Source: CAYZGU01 sp964478165
Lineage (GTDB): Bacteria; Poribacteria; WGA-4E; JAJDTR01
DNA length: 64,000 nt
Assembly: GCA_964478165.1 (NCBI GenBank)
Contig: CAYZGU010000002.1
Span: 30,283-94,282 of the forward strand
Reading direction: 5' to 3'
Of this stretch, positions 9,299-18,856 are shown in pieces. A program made the translations under genes and the position numbers. Position 1 is the stretch's first letter, and each line of letters begins with the position of its first letter. The notes beneath the pieces are model-generated. The model was not told the DNA's origin. It ran no database searches and worked only from the letters and a program-made list of their open reading frames with translations.

Positions 9299-10468
9299 AT
9301 GTCAAACCCCTACCAACCGCAACCGGAACATAAGTTTACGTTTGGATTATGGACAGTTGGCAATATCGGCCGGGACCCATTTGGTGATGCAGTTCGTCCT
9401 CTTCTTAAGCCAACGTATACCGTGCAGAAGCTTAGCGAATTGGGTGCTTATGGGATTAACCTTCACGACAACGATCTCGTGCCCTTTGATGCAACGGCAA
9501 ATGAACGGGACAAGATTGTCAAAGAGTTCAAATCGGTATTAGACCGTTACGGCATGAAGGTGCCAATGGCGACAACGAACTTGTTCTATCACCCAGTGTT
9601 CAAAGATGGAGCATTTACGTCAAACAATCCAAAGGTCCGTGCATTCGCGATCCAGAAGACAATGGCGGCGATTGATCTTGGCGCGGAGTTGGGAGCGACG
9701 TCTTATGTGTTCTGGGGCGGACGCGAGGGAGCTGAGGTTGATGCAGCGAAACACGGGCCCGATACAATAAAATGGAATCGCGAAGCAATCAATTATCTCA
9801 TTCACTACGTCAAGGCACAGGGATATAACATGCAATTTGCGTTGGAGGCGAAACCGAATGAACCGCGTGGAGACCTCTATTTCGCTACAACTGGTCACAT
9901 GCTGCACTTCATTGAGACTCTCGACCATCCGGAAATGGTGGGCGTTAATCCAGAATTTGCACACGAAACCATGGCTGGATTGAATTTTCTGCATGGCGTT
10001 GTCCAAGCCTATGAGGCCGGCAAGCTGTTCCATATCGATCTGAACGATCAGAAAATGAGCCGCTTCGATCAAGATCTTAGGTTTGGATCCGAAAATTTGA
10101 AAGCCGCCTTTTTTTTGGTTAAGTTCTTGGAAGACGTCGATTGGGGTGGAAGTCGACATTTTGACGCTCACGCCTATCGGACAGAAGATGAACATGGTGT
10201 GTGGGACTTTGCTTCTGGGTGCATGCGTAGCTACCTAATCTTAAAGGAGAAGGTTCGACGATTTAACCAGGACACAGAAATCCAAGAACTATTGGCAGAT
10301 ATCCGTGCGCATGATGGGGAATTAGAAGGGCTGATGTCAGTTTACAGCTCGGAGGGCGCGGAGCAACTCAGTAAGATGGATTTTAGCCCGGATGAACTCG
10401 GTGCGAAGGGATTGCGATACGAAGAACTAGATCAGTTGACTTTCGAGATTTTAACGGGGGTTAGGTAA
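9299..10468 (+). CDS. xylA: Xylose isomerase (class I, actinobacterial-like length)
   Basis: It interconverts D-xylose and D-xylulose (often also D-glucose and D-fructose) using two divalent metals in a TIM barrel. The product is 389 residues, like the short class of the Streptomyces type. Active-site elements are all present: INLHDNDLVPF (catalytic His/Asp), FALEAKPNEPRGD (metal Glu and catalytic Lys), VGVNPEFAHETMAG (Glu and His), LFHIDLNDQ (metal Asp) and HFDAHAYRTED (Asp). The start ATG 9299 has AGGAG 8 bases upstream. The sialidase gene follows after 43 bases on the same strand, so the pair is likely co-transcribed. No xylulokinase is in the window. Confidence 0.93.
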   Translation: MSNPYQPQPEHKFTFGLWTVGNIGRDPFGDAVRPLLKPTYTVQKLSELGAYGINLHDNDLVPFDATANERDKIVKEFKSVLDRYGMKVPMATTNLFYHPVFKDGAFTSNNPKVRAFAIQKTMAAIDLGAELGATSYVFWGGREGAEVDAAKHGPDTIKWNREAINYLIHYVKAQGYNMQFALEAKPNEPRGDLYFATTGHMLHFIETLDHPEMVGVNPEFAHETMAGLNFLHGVVQAYEAGKLFHIDLNDQKMSRFDQDLRFGSENLKAAFFLVKFLEDVDWGGSRHFDAHAYRTEDEHGVWDFASGCMRSYLILKEKVRRFNQDTEIQELLADIRAHDGELEGLMSVYSSEGAEQLSKMDFSPDELGAKGLRYEELDQLTFEILTGVR

Positions 10469-10511
10469 GCAACAACAGATGCCTGATTCCACTTCATAGG
10501 GGTGAAATTAC

Positions 10512-11612
10512 TTGAGTAGATCTAATTTGTTAAACTTAGAAGATGTTCAGGGTCTTCAGATGGTCTCGGTGTTTGAGGGCGGCGAGGGCTCGTTTTGGCG
10601 GATTCCTGGAATGATAATGACGAGAAAAGGAACTGTGTTGGCGACGTGCCAGCATCGCATCGACAGTGTCGAGGATTCCGGCCATGACATTGCAATCGCC
10701 CAAAATCGTAGTCTGGATGGGGGAACGTCCTGGTCAGGCCAGCGGGATATTGTCCGTGAAAAAGGTGTTACGTTTTGGCAAGGCGCTCTGGTCGAAGATC
10801 GTGAGAGCAGCACGCTGCTACTTCCTTATGTAAATTTTCCCGCGACACAGAGTTGGCAATCATTCTATGTCGAACATGGCCAAAAAGGCGGTGGATTCTG
10901 GATAATGCGTAGCATAGATGAGGGGCAAACTTGGTCGGAGCCTTCTTGGGTGAAGGTCGAGCAAAACCCGCTGGGTTGGACGGGGTTTCCAGATAACGCT
11001 GTCCACGGGATTCAGTTATCAGAGGGATCGCATGCCGGTCGTTTGGTCATCCCGGCCAAGCTCTTCAAAGAAGGCGAGCAGGGATTTCTGCCGGGCATCC
11101 GCGGCGGATTGCTGTACAGCGATGATGGGGGGCGCACCTGGTCGGTAGGCGCAGTAATGCAGCGAGGATCTGACGAAAGCGTCATTGCCGAGGCCTCCGG
11201 CGGGACAGTGTATGCCAATCTCCGTTACAATAAATGGTTCTCGGAGAAGCGGGGATTTGGCCGTAGCGTTGATGGCGGGGCGAATTTCAAGAACGCTGGA
11301 AATCACAAAGAATTGAATCATCCACCATGTCACGCCGGTCTGGTCCGGGCGTCGGACTGGGATGACCACGGTGACGCATTGTTGTTTAGTCACCCCAGGA
11401 AAAGGCGGCAAGATCTTGGCGTGTATGTGAGTCGCAACGATGGAAAATCATGGACCTACGCCAGGTCGATTTATCCGGGTCCGGCCGGCTATTCCGATTT
11501 AGTCGTAACACCCAAGGGACAGGTGCTTTGCTTGTTCGAAAATGGCCGGGACACTCCTAAGGAACGAATCTCCGTGGCTTGCTTTGAACGCGACTGGCTG
11601 ACTGGAAGCTGA
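10512..11612 (+). CDS. Sialidase/neuraminidase-like exo-glycosidase (BNR repeat, GH33-like)
   Basis: This is a six-bladed propeller hydrolase that cleaves terminal sialic acid or a related sugar. An FRIP-like motif (FWRIPGMI) is near residue 30. Five Asp-box/BNR repeats follow: SLDGGTSWS, SIDEGQTWS, SDDGGRTWS, SVDGGANF and SRNDGKSWT. It has 366 residues and no signal peptide, which is unusual for a secreted sialidase and suggests an intracellular substrate or a different specificity. The start is TTG 10512 with AGGGGTG upstream; no ATG fits. It is downstream of xylA by 43 bases and upstream of a decayed kelch gene. Proteins of this fold are widely called sialidase without proof, so the exact substrate is uncertain. 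Confidence 0.8.
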   Translation: MSRSNLLNLEDVQGLQMVSVFEGGEGSFWRIPGMIMTRKGTVLATCQHRIDSVEDSGHDIAIAQNRSLDGGTSWSGQRDIVREKGVTFWQGALVEDRESSTLLLPYVNFPATQSWQSFYVEHGQKGGGFWIMRSIDEGQTWSEPSWVKVEQNPLGWTGFPDNAVHGIQLSEGSHAGRLVIPAKLFKEGEQGFLPGIRGGLLYSDDGGRTWSVGAVMQRGSDESVIAEASGGTVYANLRYNKWFSEKRGFGRSVDGGANFKNAGNHKELNHPPCHAGLVRASDWDDHGDALLFSHPRKRRQDLGVYVSRNDGKSWTYARSIYPGPAGYSDLVVTPKGQVLCLFENGRDTPKERISVACFERDWLTGS

Positions 11613-11750
11613 TGCAGGATTAGGTTGCTAGCGGAATGGTTGATTTCTATGAAATATATGGACGGAAGTTGTCCAGCACGAGGGCCTAACAAACGAGATC
11701 TTCAGTTATGTGTTACCAGCATCTTCATGAGTTGACAGGAATAAGTCATA

Positions 11751-12866
11751 ATGTTACTTAAGATAACTTGGGAAGAGCGGCTATGGAAGGGAGCATACCC
11801 GTTGCAGATAGAAGATGCGGTTGTCGGACCGGTGATGGTCGACTTCCGGTGTCTGGTGGTGTTTGCCCGGACCGGGAGATGAAATGTGGGTTCTGGTTGG
11901 GAATCGATGAGACGGTAGAGATGACGTCATCATTGGCAACCTCCGGAGAAGGGTTAAGAACCCTTATGGAAAGTGACATTCGATGCCGATTGTGCCTCTA
12001 GGTTTCGGTTGGACATCCGGGGCTGCTGTCGCTGGTGGATTGGCAGTAGTTAGGGGAAAGGCACGACACCGATGGAGCATGAGCCCAAGCATACCACACG
12101 TCTTTTTACTCGATGTTGGTGACGGGAGCACGACCTGGGAACAGTGGTCAGATCGTCCATCCCCGGCTATGGTGCCTACCACTTTTGCACATGGAGACTT
12201 TCTCTACGTGGTCTTTGGCACCGACTGGCAGTTGCATGAACATGCCAATGAGGGTGCGAAAGCATATCGAATGGATGTGCGTAAGCGGTCAGTTTGGGAA
12301 ATTGTGGCACGCTTTTCCAAGCAAGCCAAGATGGATGGGGGGAATGGCTGTCTACAACGGAAAATTGTACGTCATCGGCGGACGTGATATCCCCTTAGAT
12401 GGATTAAAGGACCTTCAGCTGTATAAGCGTAAACATATGAAGTGTACAGATACAGCGTTCCTGGTGGAAACCGTGTACACTACACAGAGGCGTGGGAATA
12501 TGATTTTGAAGCTGATGAGTGGTTGGAACTGCCCCATTTACCGAGAGAGCTTGTTGCCGATGCCTTCACAGTAGCGGATCGCTGGATTGTAGTAACCGGT
12601 CGCGCTAGTTACGTTGCGCCATCCTAAGGGACAAGCCGTTGGCATCATGCGGTATGTTCCCAAGTTGGATTTTGCTTGTCGTTCATCCGAGGTATGGGAT
12701 ATGACCATCACACGGGTGAATGGCTGGCCCTGGATGCGTTGCCCTACGGTGTCTGTTCTCATAGAGTCTTCACCCCTGGAAGGACTGCGCGTATATTGTG
12801 GGGAATGGAGTAATAGATGCGAAAACAGGTAACGCCTACGGTACTGTTTTTAGAGGACATATTTAA
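11751..12866 (+). pseudogene. Decayed kelch-repeat beta-propeller gene
   Basis: Kelch-like coding sequence is scattered over all three plus-strand frames. Readable pieces are AHGDFLYVVFGTDW (about 12187), DGGMAVYNGKLYVIGG (about 12334-12384, the canonical kelch GG strand), EAWEYDFEADEWLELPHLP (about 12489), YDHHTGEWLALDALP (about 12700) and VIDAKTGNAYGTVF ending at the TAA of 12866. Several frameshifts separate them, so no intact protein can be made. An intact homologue would be a six-bladed kelch propeller. Because it follows a sialidase gene, an N-acetylneuraminate epimerase (NanM)-like ancestor is conceivable, but I cannot show that. The 5' boundary is approximate. Confidence 0.75.
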
Positions 12867-13403
12867 GAGTTCATAGCGCATTGTGGAACTAATTGACGTC
12901 AGTTTCTTGCAGAGTGAGAGGTGTTTTAGTGATAAGAATTTCAGATCCGGTTCCTTCGTTGATGTCAGGTTGGGTCTTCTAGAATGTAGGGCGTCCATTT
13001 ACCTCAGTGCTTCTCAGCTCGTTGTTGAGAAGTGGTTTACCGTTAAAGTGGGCGATGATACGCTATGCACCCTGTTTACACGGAAGGTTGTGTGTGCTGG
13101 AGATGGAATATATCGATGGTACTGCGTCTGGAAAGTTGGAAGATGGGCATACTCTTACAGGTCGACAATGTACGAATCTAAGCTCCTTTGTTAACCGTTC
13201 TGCAGAGGGCATAGCATAATAGCGAATTGTTCTAATTTGGTGTCGTCAAAGTTTTTCGGCATTATAGTGGGATACTTGTCATGAAGTTGGACGGGTGTAC
13301 TAATCGTTTTTTCTGCCTATCAATGGACATCTGGCGTTCATCGCTCAATGATTGTGTTTGTGAGGGGTCTTAGCAGAGTGACTGAAATGGAGGAGCTACT
13401 CCG
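12867..13403. other. Spacer with broken reading frames
   Basis: Plus-strand frames between 12880 and 13220 contain protein-like fragments (SGKLEDGHTLTG, VGDDTLCTLF) in different frames, consistent with further decayed coding sequence. I do not recognise the family. No RNA gene or promoter stands out. Confidence 0.3.
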
Positions 13404-14366
13404 ATGGTCCGCGTTATCAAGCCAGAAGGTTTTGGCAACATTCAGTTGGAAGATGTTCCGATTCCCGATATTGAAAGTCGGCAAGTTTTGGTTCGGACAC
13501 AAACGACGCTTATCAGCCGCGGTTCTGAGCTCTTTCGTCGTTATATAAAACAAGAAGCAGTTTCCCCATCGATTATGGGGTACTCTCTTACAGGGACTGT
13601 CGAGAAGGTAGGTATTGAGGTCACCGAGTATCATGTTGGAGATCGAGTTATGGTCGCTGCACCACACGCGGAGTACGCCGTTGGCGATGTGGGTTCAACA
13701 AGCGGACATCTCGTTCGATTGCCTGATGATGTATCGTTTGAGGAAGGGACGTTTCTGTTGCTTTCGACAGAGGCGACGGCTTGGGCTGCGTCGTCGGGAG
13801 TCCAAAATGGAGATACCATTGTTGTTCTGGGACAGGGCGTAGTCGGGAGTTTAATGATGCAGATTCTGCGTGTATATCGTCCGGCGAGGATCGTTACCGT
13901 AGACGCGCTTTCGTTGAGGTGCGAGATGTCTCGCAAATTGGGAGCGGACATCGTTATCAATGCTACAGATCAAAACCCCGTTGATACTGTGCGTCGCTTA
14001 ACCAATGGAAAAGGCGCAGATCTTGTTGTCGACTGTGTTGGTGGGCCAGCCGGGATTAAGTCGTTTGAGCAAGCGCAGGATATGGTGTGCACTAAGGGCA
14101 CTATCCAACTAATCGCAGCATACCAACAGGCTCCACTGCCCTTACATGCTTCCAAGATTATGAGGAAGAGGATTGTAGCTGGCATTCTGACCGATAAGCC
14201 GTTAGCACAGACGGCGTTGCAGGCATTGGAAAAAATTCGGAGCGGTGAAATAAATGCGGCGCAGATGATTACCCATAGATTTCCCTACACGCGGGCAAAG
14301 GAGGCATTTGATTTCTTGTGGAATACGCCTGGCGAAGCTCTGGGCGTGCTGCTGGTTTGGAAATGA
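13404..14366 (+). CDS. MDR-superfamily (zinc-independent-looking) alcohol dehydrogenase-like protein
   Basis: This is a medium-chain dehydrogenase/reductase of 320 residues. The GroES-like N-domain contains YSLTGTVEKVG and VGDRVMVAAPHAEY, and the Rossmann domain contains IVVLGQGVVGSLMMQ (GxGxxG). The catalytic-zinc motifs CGSD and GHE are absent, as is the four-cysteine structural zinc lobe. It should therefore be an NAD(P)-dependent reductase or dehydrogenase of a zinc-free MDR branch, despite names often given to such proteins. A GGAGGAG site precedes ATG 13404. It is flanked by decayed sequence on both sides and its stop codon lies inside a strong hairpin. The substrate is unknown; sugar-related oxidation would fit the neighbours. 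Confidence 0.82.
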   Translation: MVRVIKPEGFGNIQLEDVPIPDIESRQVLVRTQTTLISRGSELFRRYIKQEAVSPSIMGYSLTGTVEKVGIEVTEYHVGDRVMVAAPHAEYAVGDVGSTSGHLVRLPDDVSFEEGTFLLLSTEATAWAASSGVQNGDTIVVLGQGVVGSLMMQILRVYRPARIVTVDALSLRCEMSRKLGADIVINATDQNPVDTVRRLTNGKGADLVVDCVGGPAGIKSFEQAQDMVCTKGTIQLIAAYQQAPLPLHASKIMRKRIVAGILTDKPLAQTALQALEKIRSGEINAAQMITHRFPYTRAKEAFDFLWNTPGEALGVLLVWK

Positions 14367-14410
14367 TGCCCGCGGTTTCTCAGCGGGATGAGAAGACGCG
14401 GGCATCATTT
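14361..14410 (+). terminator. Long stem-loop overlapping the dehydrogenase stop codon
   Basis: AAATGATGCCCGCG (14361-14374) is a perfect complement of CGCGGGCATCATTT (14397-14410). Inside it, TTCTCA (14377-14382) pairs with TGAGAA (14389-14394) around a GCGGGA loop, giving a 14-bp plus 6-bp stem. The TGA stop (14364-14366) is part of the left arm. No T-run follows on the plus strand, so factor-independent termination is uncertain. The symmetry could also serve mRNA protection. Confidence 0.65.
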
Positions 14411-15204
14411 CAAATAAATCTGTTTGAGAGCCCTTATAACATGGATTCCCACGCATTTTCATTAAATCTTCCCAGAAATCGTTTTACTGCGTTTTGCTGG
14501 TAGAATAATCTTGAGTGGTTCCGAGGGACTGGTACATCTGTCTGTGGGCTCGGATTTGGAGATTTAATCCAAAGCGCGCGTCATGTGTAGGATGCTTTTG
14601 TCCATTATATTATTTGTGTTTTTCCCCACTATGAGGGTGGAGGCATTGCAACTACCTTCCATCATGGCAAGAGCGGTGACGTGAACCGCTTGTAGAAAAC
14701 GTGGTGACGAAATCGCTGTTCTGTAGAATGTCGGCAATAACTTGGTTAGGCAAGTCTTGGAGGTATAAGTGCGGACGGGATTGACATCCAGGGTAGGAAG
14801 GAGTGTGGTAAGCAACGCCCTTTTTGTCGAAGTTTCCGATGGGGTGTTACGATAATCGCAAAAGGCGTACGAGCTATGAAGCTTTCTGATTGGCATGTCG
14901 TCTAAAAGCACTGCAATATCTGTTATTCGGAAAATAATGGAGCAAAATAGGTGCGCTGGTAGACCTTGCGTGTAGCGGACGTGATAGTGATTCTTGCCCA
15001 CGAAAACTGATGTCCTATAAGTGCGCTCCTGATTTCAGCGTCCTCTTTCAGTGACTATTGCTCGAGTGTTCTGACTTCAAGGTACAAGAGAGGTTGTGAG
15101 ATTAACATAGGTGTGGTCAATTTGTGAAGCAGATCGTCTTTTCGAAGACCAGCGCTGAATGCGCCATGAACGCAACTGATATTGTGAATTAGTGGTGATG
15201 TCGT
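14411..15204. other. 0.8-kb spacer, possibly decayed
   Basis: A short plus-strand frame near 14580 begins like a secretion signal (MLLSIILFVFF) and then stops. A 145-codon minus-strand frame (14564-15001) has unlikely composition and no Shine-Dalgarno site and is not called. Nothing else is supported. Confidence 0.3.
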
Positions 15205-15903
15205 ATGGCACACAAGCTATCAATTGTTGTCCCAATTTACAATGAAGCTGCGACTTTGGAGGCAATCCTGAATCGGGTCAAAGCTGTTGACATTGGCATC
15301 GAAAAGGAAATTCTACTGATAGATGATTTCTCAACGGACGGTTCGCGTGAAATTCTCATGAAGATTGAGAAATCTGCTAATCAGTTGATTCGTGTTCTCT
15401 ATCACCCAGTTAATCGAGGTAAGGGTTCAACATTGAGAACTGGTTTGCGTCATGTGACGGGGGATATTACTATTATCCAGGATGCAGATTTGGAGTATGA
15501 TCCCGAAGATTACCCCAAGCTTATTCAACCAATACTGGATGGGGAAGCTGATGTGGTGTATGGTTCGCGCTTCGCTATGGGGAGACAATGTTGTCTGTTC
15601 CGTAGTTATGTCGCCAACAAAATACTCACTTCTTTGTCTAATGTTTTCACTCGATTCAACCTTACGGATATGGAAACCTGTTATAAAGTTTTTAAGACTT
15701 CGATTTTGCAAGAAATTCCTTTACGCTCTGACCGATTCGGATTCGAGCCAGAGATTACAGCGAAATTGGCTAAACGAAAATGCCGTCTGGTTGAATTGCC
15801 AATTACCTATCGTGGACGGAGTTACCACGATGGAAAAACGGTCAGTTGGAAGGATGGAATCGCTGCCATTTTCCACATCATTCGATTTCGATTCAAAGAT
15901 TGA
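15205..15903 (+). CDS. Family 2 glycosyltransferase (dolichol-phosphate mannose synthase-like)
   Basis: This is a cytoplasmic GT-A glycosyltransferase of 232 residues that likely transfers a sugar from a nucleotide sugar to a polyprenyl phosphate or similar acceptor. Motifs in order are SIVVPIYNEAATLE at the N-terminus, LLIDDFSTDGS (DD for nucleotide binding), NRGKGSTLRTG, IIQDADLEYDPEDY (DxD-type metal motif) and VYGSRFAMG. GFEPEITAKLAK and ITYRGRSYHDGK follow, as in DPM1-like enzymes. There is no C-terminal membrane domain, so it belongs to the soluble short type. The Shine-Dalgarno site before ATG 15205 is poor. It stands alone between long spacers. Confidence 0.9.
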   Translation: MAHKLSIVVPIYNEAATLEAILNRVKAVDIGIEKEILLIDDFSTDGSREILMKIEKSANQLIRVLYHPVNRGKGSTLRTGLRHVTGDITIIQDADLEYDPEDYPKLIQPILDGEADVVYGSRFAMGRQCCLFRSYVANKILTSLSNVFTRFNLTDMETCYKVFKTSILQEIPLRSDRFGFEPEITAKLAKRKCRLVELPITYRGRSYHDGKTVSWKDGIAAIFHIIRFRFKD

Positions 15904-17677
15904 CTGAGGAATGGGGAAGTGGCTAACAACTATTGGTCCATCTTATTGTGTTTGTGAATTCGGATCGGACTGTCGATGGTGCAAAGGCATAGAAGCATCG
16001 AGTTGCATTTGAGTTTTGGTGGCGGCCAATTTTTTCACGCTTGTCTTTTACCGTTAACCACTTTAACATTATCATACGTTGAATAGCGTGGTAGTCGCCA
16101 TATGTCAAATGATGGCGGTACGGTTTTGGCACCTATTTGTCAGTGTCACTATGATTATCCTAATAAACTTCTTTATCCTTCGACTCATAGATGCCAGCGG
16201 GCATTCGAACGAGCTTAATCAGCCGCATTCATTCTCCAGTTGTGGCGTGGGTTGTTAGCGTGTATGCCAGCAGTTACTGCCAAAGGGAAGGCAATCCACT
16301 TCTCAGGAGTAGTCGGATTCGGAAAGTTTTGAAGCAGAGCGCTCACTTGGTCGGTCCCAACATTTGGAGTTCGAAATGTAGAGCGCAACAGCGAATGGTA
16401 GGGCGTCGAGATTCTATGTTACGATAGACTTGTTCTACTGTGTTGAGCGCAAATACGGGATTTTCATTGGGCGTGGCATGGGATGCGATAATAACAACAT
16501 TTCTGATTAATGGCGATGGAATAGCCAAATGTTAGTGTCCTGGTTTTGTTTCTAGGTACTGCCCCTTTCTTCCCAATCCCATTCGCGCGTACAAATGAAT
16601 AGGAGGCGGTCTTGGATGTCCTTACCCCTTTTTGATTATGGGATGGAATTCCAACGATGGTGCTCTATTTCGTGGTGCCGCTCCTGAATTCGAACTGATT
16701 TGGTCGCGATTGTTTTCCGGTTTCAACTGAGTCCGAAATTTCCAGTTGTTCGCGTCGCGTGCGACAATATGGGCTGAACCCGATCTTTTCAGCATCATTA
16801 GTTCCATAGCATTCTGAGGACAGCGGTATTCTCATCAATGGAAACGGCATGCCCGAAGCTGCCTCCTATTATTGCGTCTTCGACAACTAGTGGCGTCTGC
16901 TGCTTCCAAGTGACACTGTCGGGGAAAAAGATAGAAATAGCGGCGTCGTACTCTTGCCGACAATGATTGCGCGTGGTTTACTCCCCTCTCGGTGAAGGTT
17001 TCGAATTAGGGGTGTCCATTCAAACTCGTCCTCAAGTTGTACCAATTTCCACCTACTTTCTCCGTGGATTTGCATTGGTTGGGTAGATGCTGGCGAATTA
17101 ATTTGCGTTTGCCCTACGATTATGGGGTTCCTGGGAATATAGACAAGCCAATGTTGATATCCGATTTGTTGTGGGATGCCAAACTAGGGTGTCTTGGAGT
17201 AACTTCTTTCCCCCAGTTCTACGAAGACGCGGAGTCCGGTAAGTAACCCCTGTATTTTTGATGGCACCCTCCGGGTTCATTCGCCGACATTAACGACATA
17301 TCGATCCTGGCTTGTCCGCTGTTCGCGAACATGTTTTCACCCATTTGTAGATTCCCATCCAGATGAGGGATGTGAGGAAATTGCTAGAACAGGCGAACAA
17401 TCTACAGGAGTTCAGTTGCCATGAGCGGGATTGCTGTGACGTCTGCTCTAGGAGGTCTGCTGCATCATTTTCCTGGTTTACGATTAACTAATCATAGCTA
17501 TTTTAGGAGCTTTCAGGCGAAACATCAACCAGAAAGATACGACGGGGTTGATGTTTGTGTGCAAGAAATCGTAGAATCTTAACATCGGAGTGCCTCAGCA
17601 AAGTTTCTCTTTAATGTTCTTGGCCAATGAGACACTTTCGTTGTCTTGGTGTCTCTCTCCAAGAAGGCCTATTGTTC
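15904..17677. other. 1.8-kb spacer with degenerate reading frames
   Basis: No intact gene is visible. Minus-strand frames contain protein-like segments without a proper start (NVVIIASHATPNENP near 16500; LVQLEDEFEWTPLIRN near 17030), and the plus strand has others. These look like remnants of one or more genes, but I cannot name a family. Near the right end is an 11-bp inverted repeat (17520-17556), listed separately. Confidence 0.35.
17520..17556. terminator. 11-bp perfect inverted repeat (possible terminator)
   Basis: AAACATCAACC (17520-17530) is complementary to GGTTGATGTTT (17546-17556) with a 15-base loop. The A- and T-rich ends make it terminator-like in either direction. It lies 120 bases upstream of the promoter of the RHH-type gene and may close an older, now decayed, transcription unit. 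Confidence 0.45.
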
Positions 17678-17706
17678 TTGTTAATGTTGCCACAGTATGC
17701 TATAAT
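17678..17706 (+). promoter_or_regulatory. Sigma70-type promoter with extended -10
   Basis: The -10 box is a perfect TATAAT (17701-17706) preceded by TGC, giving the extended TGn form. A -35 box TTGTTA (17678-17683, 4 of 6 matches) lies 17 bases upstream. Transcription would start near 17713, about 20 bases before the RHH-type gene at 17735, and would continue into the lyase gene. Confidence 0.7.
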
Positions 17707-17734
17707 AGTGTTACTACGGAAAAGGAGTATTGAT

Positions 17735-17914
17735 ATGGCAAAGCCACTAAGATATGATGCGGTTTTGAGAGCCAGAATAACATCCGATCAGTTTCATTTT
17801 CTGAAAGCATATGCGGGAAGATATAATACCGATATGTCGCAAGTGGTCCGTGACTACATAGGTAGACTTGAAAAGTCAGAGAGGCGACGTGGCAGAAAGG
17901 AAGCAGCGAACTGA
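17735..17914 (+). CDS. Small ribbon-helix-helix (CopG/Arc-like) protein
   Basis: This is a 59-residue protein with the outline of a CopG/Arc ribbon-helix-helix DNA-binding fold. A short beta strand (AVLRARITS) is followed by a helix (DQFHFLKAYAGRY), a turn (NTDMSQ), and a second helix (VVRDYIGRLEKSERRRG) with a basic C-terminal tail. Such proteins dimerise, insert the strand pair into the major groove and usually act as repressors or antitoxins. ATG 17735 has AAAGGAG 8 bases upstream; an upstream in-frame ATG at 17627 would swallow the promoter. The lyase gene follows after 21 bases, so it may control that operon. No toxin gene is next to it. Confidence 0.72.
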   Translation: MAKPLRYDAVLRARITSDQFHFLKAYAGRYNTDMSQVVRDYIGRLEKSERRRGRKEAAN

Positions 17915-17935
17915 AGCTGCTTGGCGAAATGAAAA

Positions 17936-18856
17936 ATGGACAAGCGCTATCATCAGACCGTTCTCGTGAGTTGTGAGATTCCATGGGACGAGAACTTCCG
18001 TTTTATGGAAAATGCATTCCGCAATGAAGTGAAGGCCTTCCGGGAGATGGGCTACAACGATTTGTACATCTTCGGAACCGCCGGAGAAGGATATGCGGTA
18101 ACAACCCCGATGTTCCAGCGGATTATCAAAGTCTTCCGTGAGGAAACCGATGTGCCCGGTGTAAATGCTATGGTGGGTATTATTGGGATGTCAACCAGCC
18201 AGGTGATGGAAAAACTTAAATGTGCCCACGAGGTGGGGTTTCGAATGTTCCAGCTTTCCTTGCCGTCCTGGGGAACGCTCACTGATAATGAGTGCATGGT
18301 TTTCTTTAGAGATGTGTGCGGAAGTTTTTCCGACTCAAAATTTCTGCATTATAATCTATCGAGGGCAGGCCGTGTACTTCAGGGCATTGACTACGGACGG
18401 CTTCAGGAAGCCATCCCGAACCTAGTGGCTACTAAGAATGGTGGATTGTCGAATCTGGCGATAGCCGAGATTATGACTGAGGCGTCAAAGCTCCAGCATT
18501 TCCTCGTGGAACCGGTCTTTCCGTACGGTTGTCTACAGGGTGAATGCTCACTACTGGCGTCCCTTGGACCTCTGTTCCCTTCGAAGTGTAAGATGTACTT
18601 TGAGTGTGGCCGCGACGGCCAGTTTGACAAGCTGTTTAAGTTGCAGGTAGAGTTCAAGCAGGTTACGGATGCTTTCTTTGATCCCGCTCGCGGCGTGGCT
18701 AGAATTGATGGTGCGTGGGATAAAATGATTGTACGCGCTAGTGGCATCGAAATGCCGCTGCGTTTGTTACCGCCGTATCAGGGAGTGGATTCCGAGAGCT
18801 ATGAAGAATGCCTCGAAAACCTGAAGGCTCGGTATCCGGAGTGGATCGCGTTGTGA
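17936..18856 (+). CDS. DHDPS/N-acetylneuraminate-lyase family protein
   Basis: This is a class I (Schiff-base) TIM-barrel lyase or synthase that adds or removes pyruvate. The product is 306 residues. Catalytic features are visible: Tyr139 in FLHYNLSRAG and the Schiff-base Lys167 in VATKNGG. The usual GTTGE loop appears as IFGTAGEGYA (residues 45-54). The family covers dihydrodipicolinate synthase, N-acetylneuraminate lyase, 2-keto-3-deoxygluconate aldolase and others. The GTAGE loop and lack of lysine-pathway neighbours argue against DapA. A sugar-acid or sialic acid lyase fits the surrounding glycan genes but is inference. It follows the RHH-type gene by 21 bases and is probably co-transcribed; its own Shine-Dalgarno site is weak. 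Confidence 0.83.
   Translation: MDKRYHQTVLVSCEIPWDENFRFMENAFRNEVKAFREMGYNDLYIFGTAGEGYAVTTPMFQRIIKVFREETDVPGVNAMVGIIGMSTSQVMEKLKCAHEVGFRMFQLSLPSWGTLTDNECMVFFRDVCGSFSDSKFLHYNLSRAGRVLQGIDYGRLQEAIPNLVATKNGGLSNLAIAEIMTEASKLQHFLVEPVFPYGCLQGECSLLASLGPLFPSKCKMYFECGRDGQFDKLFKLQVEFKQVTDAFFDPARGVARIDGAWDKMIVRASGIEMPLRLLPPYQGVDSESYEECLENLKARYPEWIAL

Noticed and set aside
9620..10195. 191-codon minus-strand frame inside xylA
   Set aside because: It is fully antisense to xylA, whose active-site motifs are all present, and it has no Shine-Dalgarno site or recognisable domain.
13404..14366. Calling the MDR protein a zinc alcohol dehydrogenase
   Set aside because: The CGSD and GHE zinc motifs and the structural Cys cluster are missing, so a zinc-free MDR label is safer.
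14564..15001. 145-codon minus-strand frame in the spacer after the MDR gene
   Set aside because: There is no ribosome site, no recognisable domain, and a composition unlike the window's proteins.
17735..17914. RHH protein as antitoxin of a toxin-antitoxin pair
   Set aside because: No small toxin-like gene is adjacent; the next gene is a full-length metabolic lyase.
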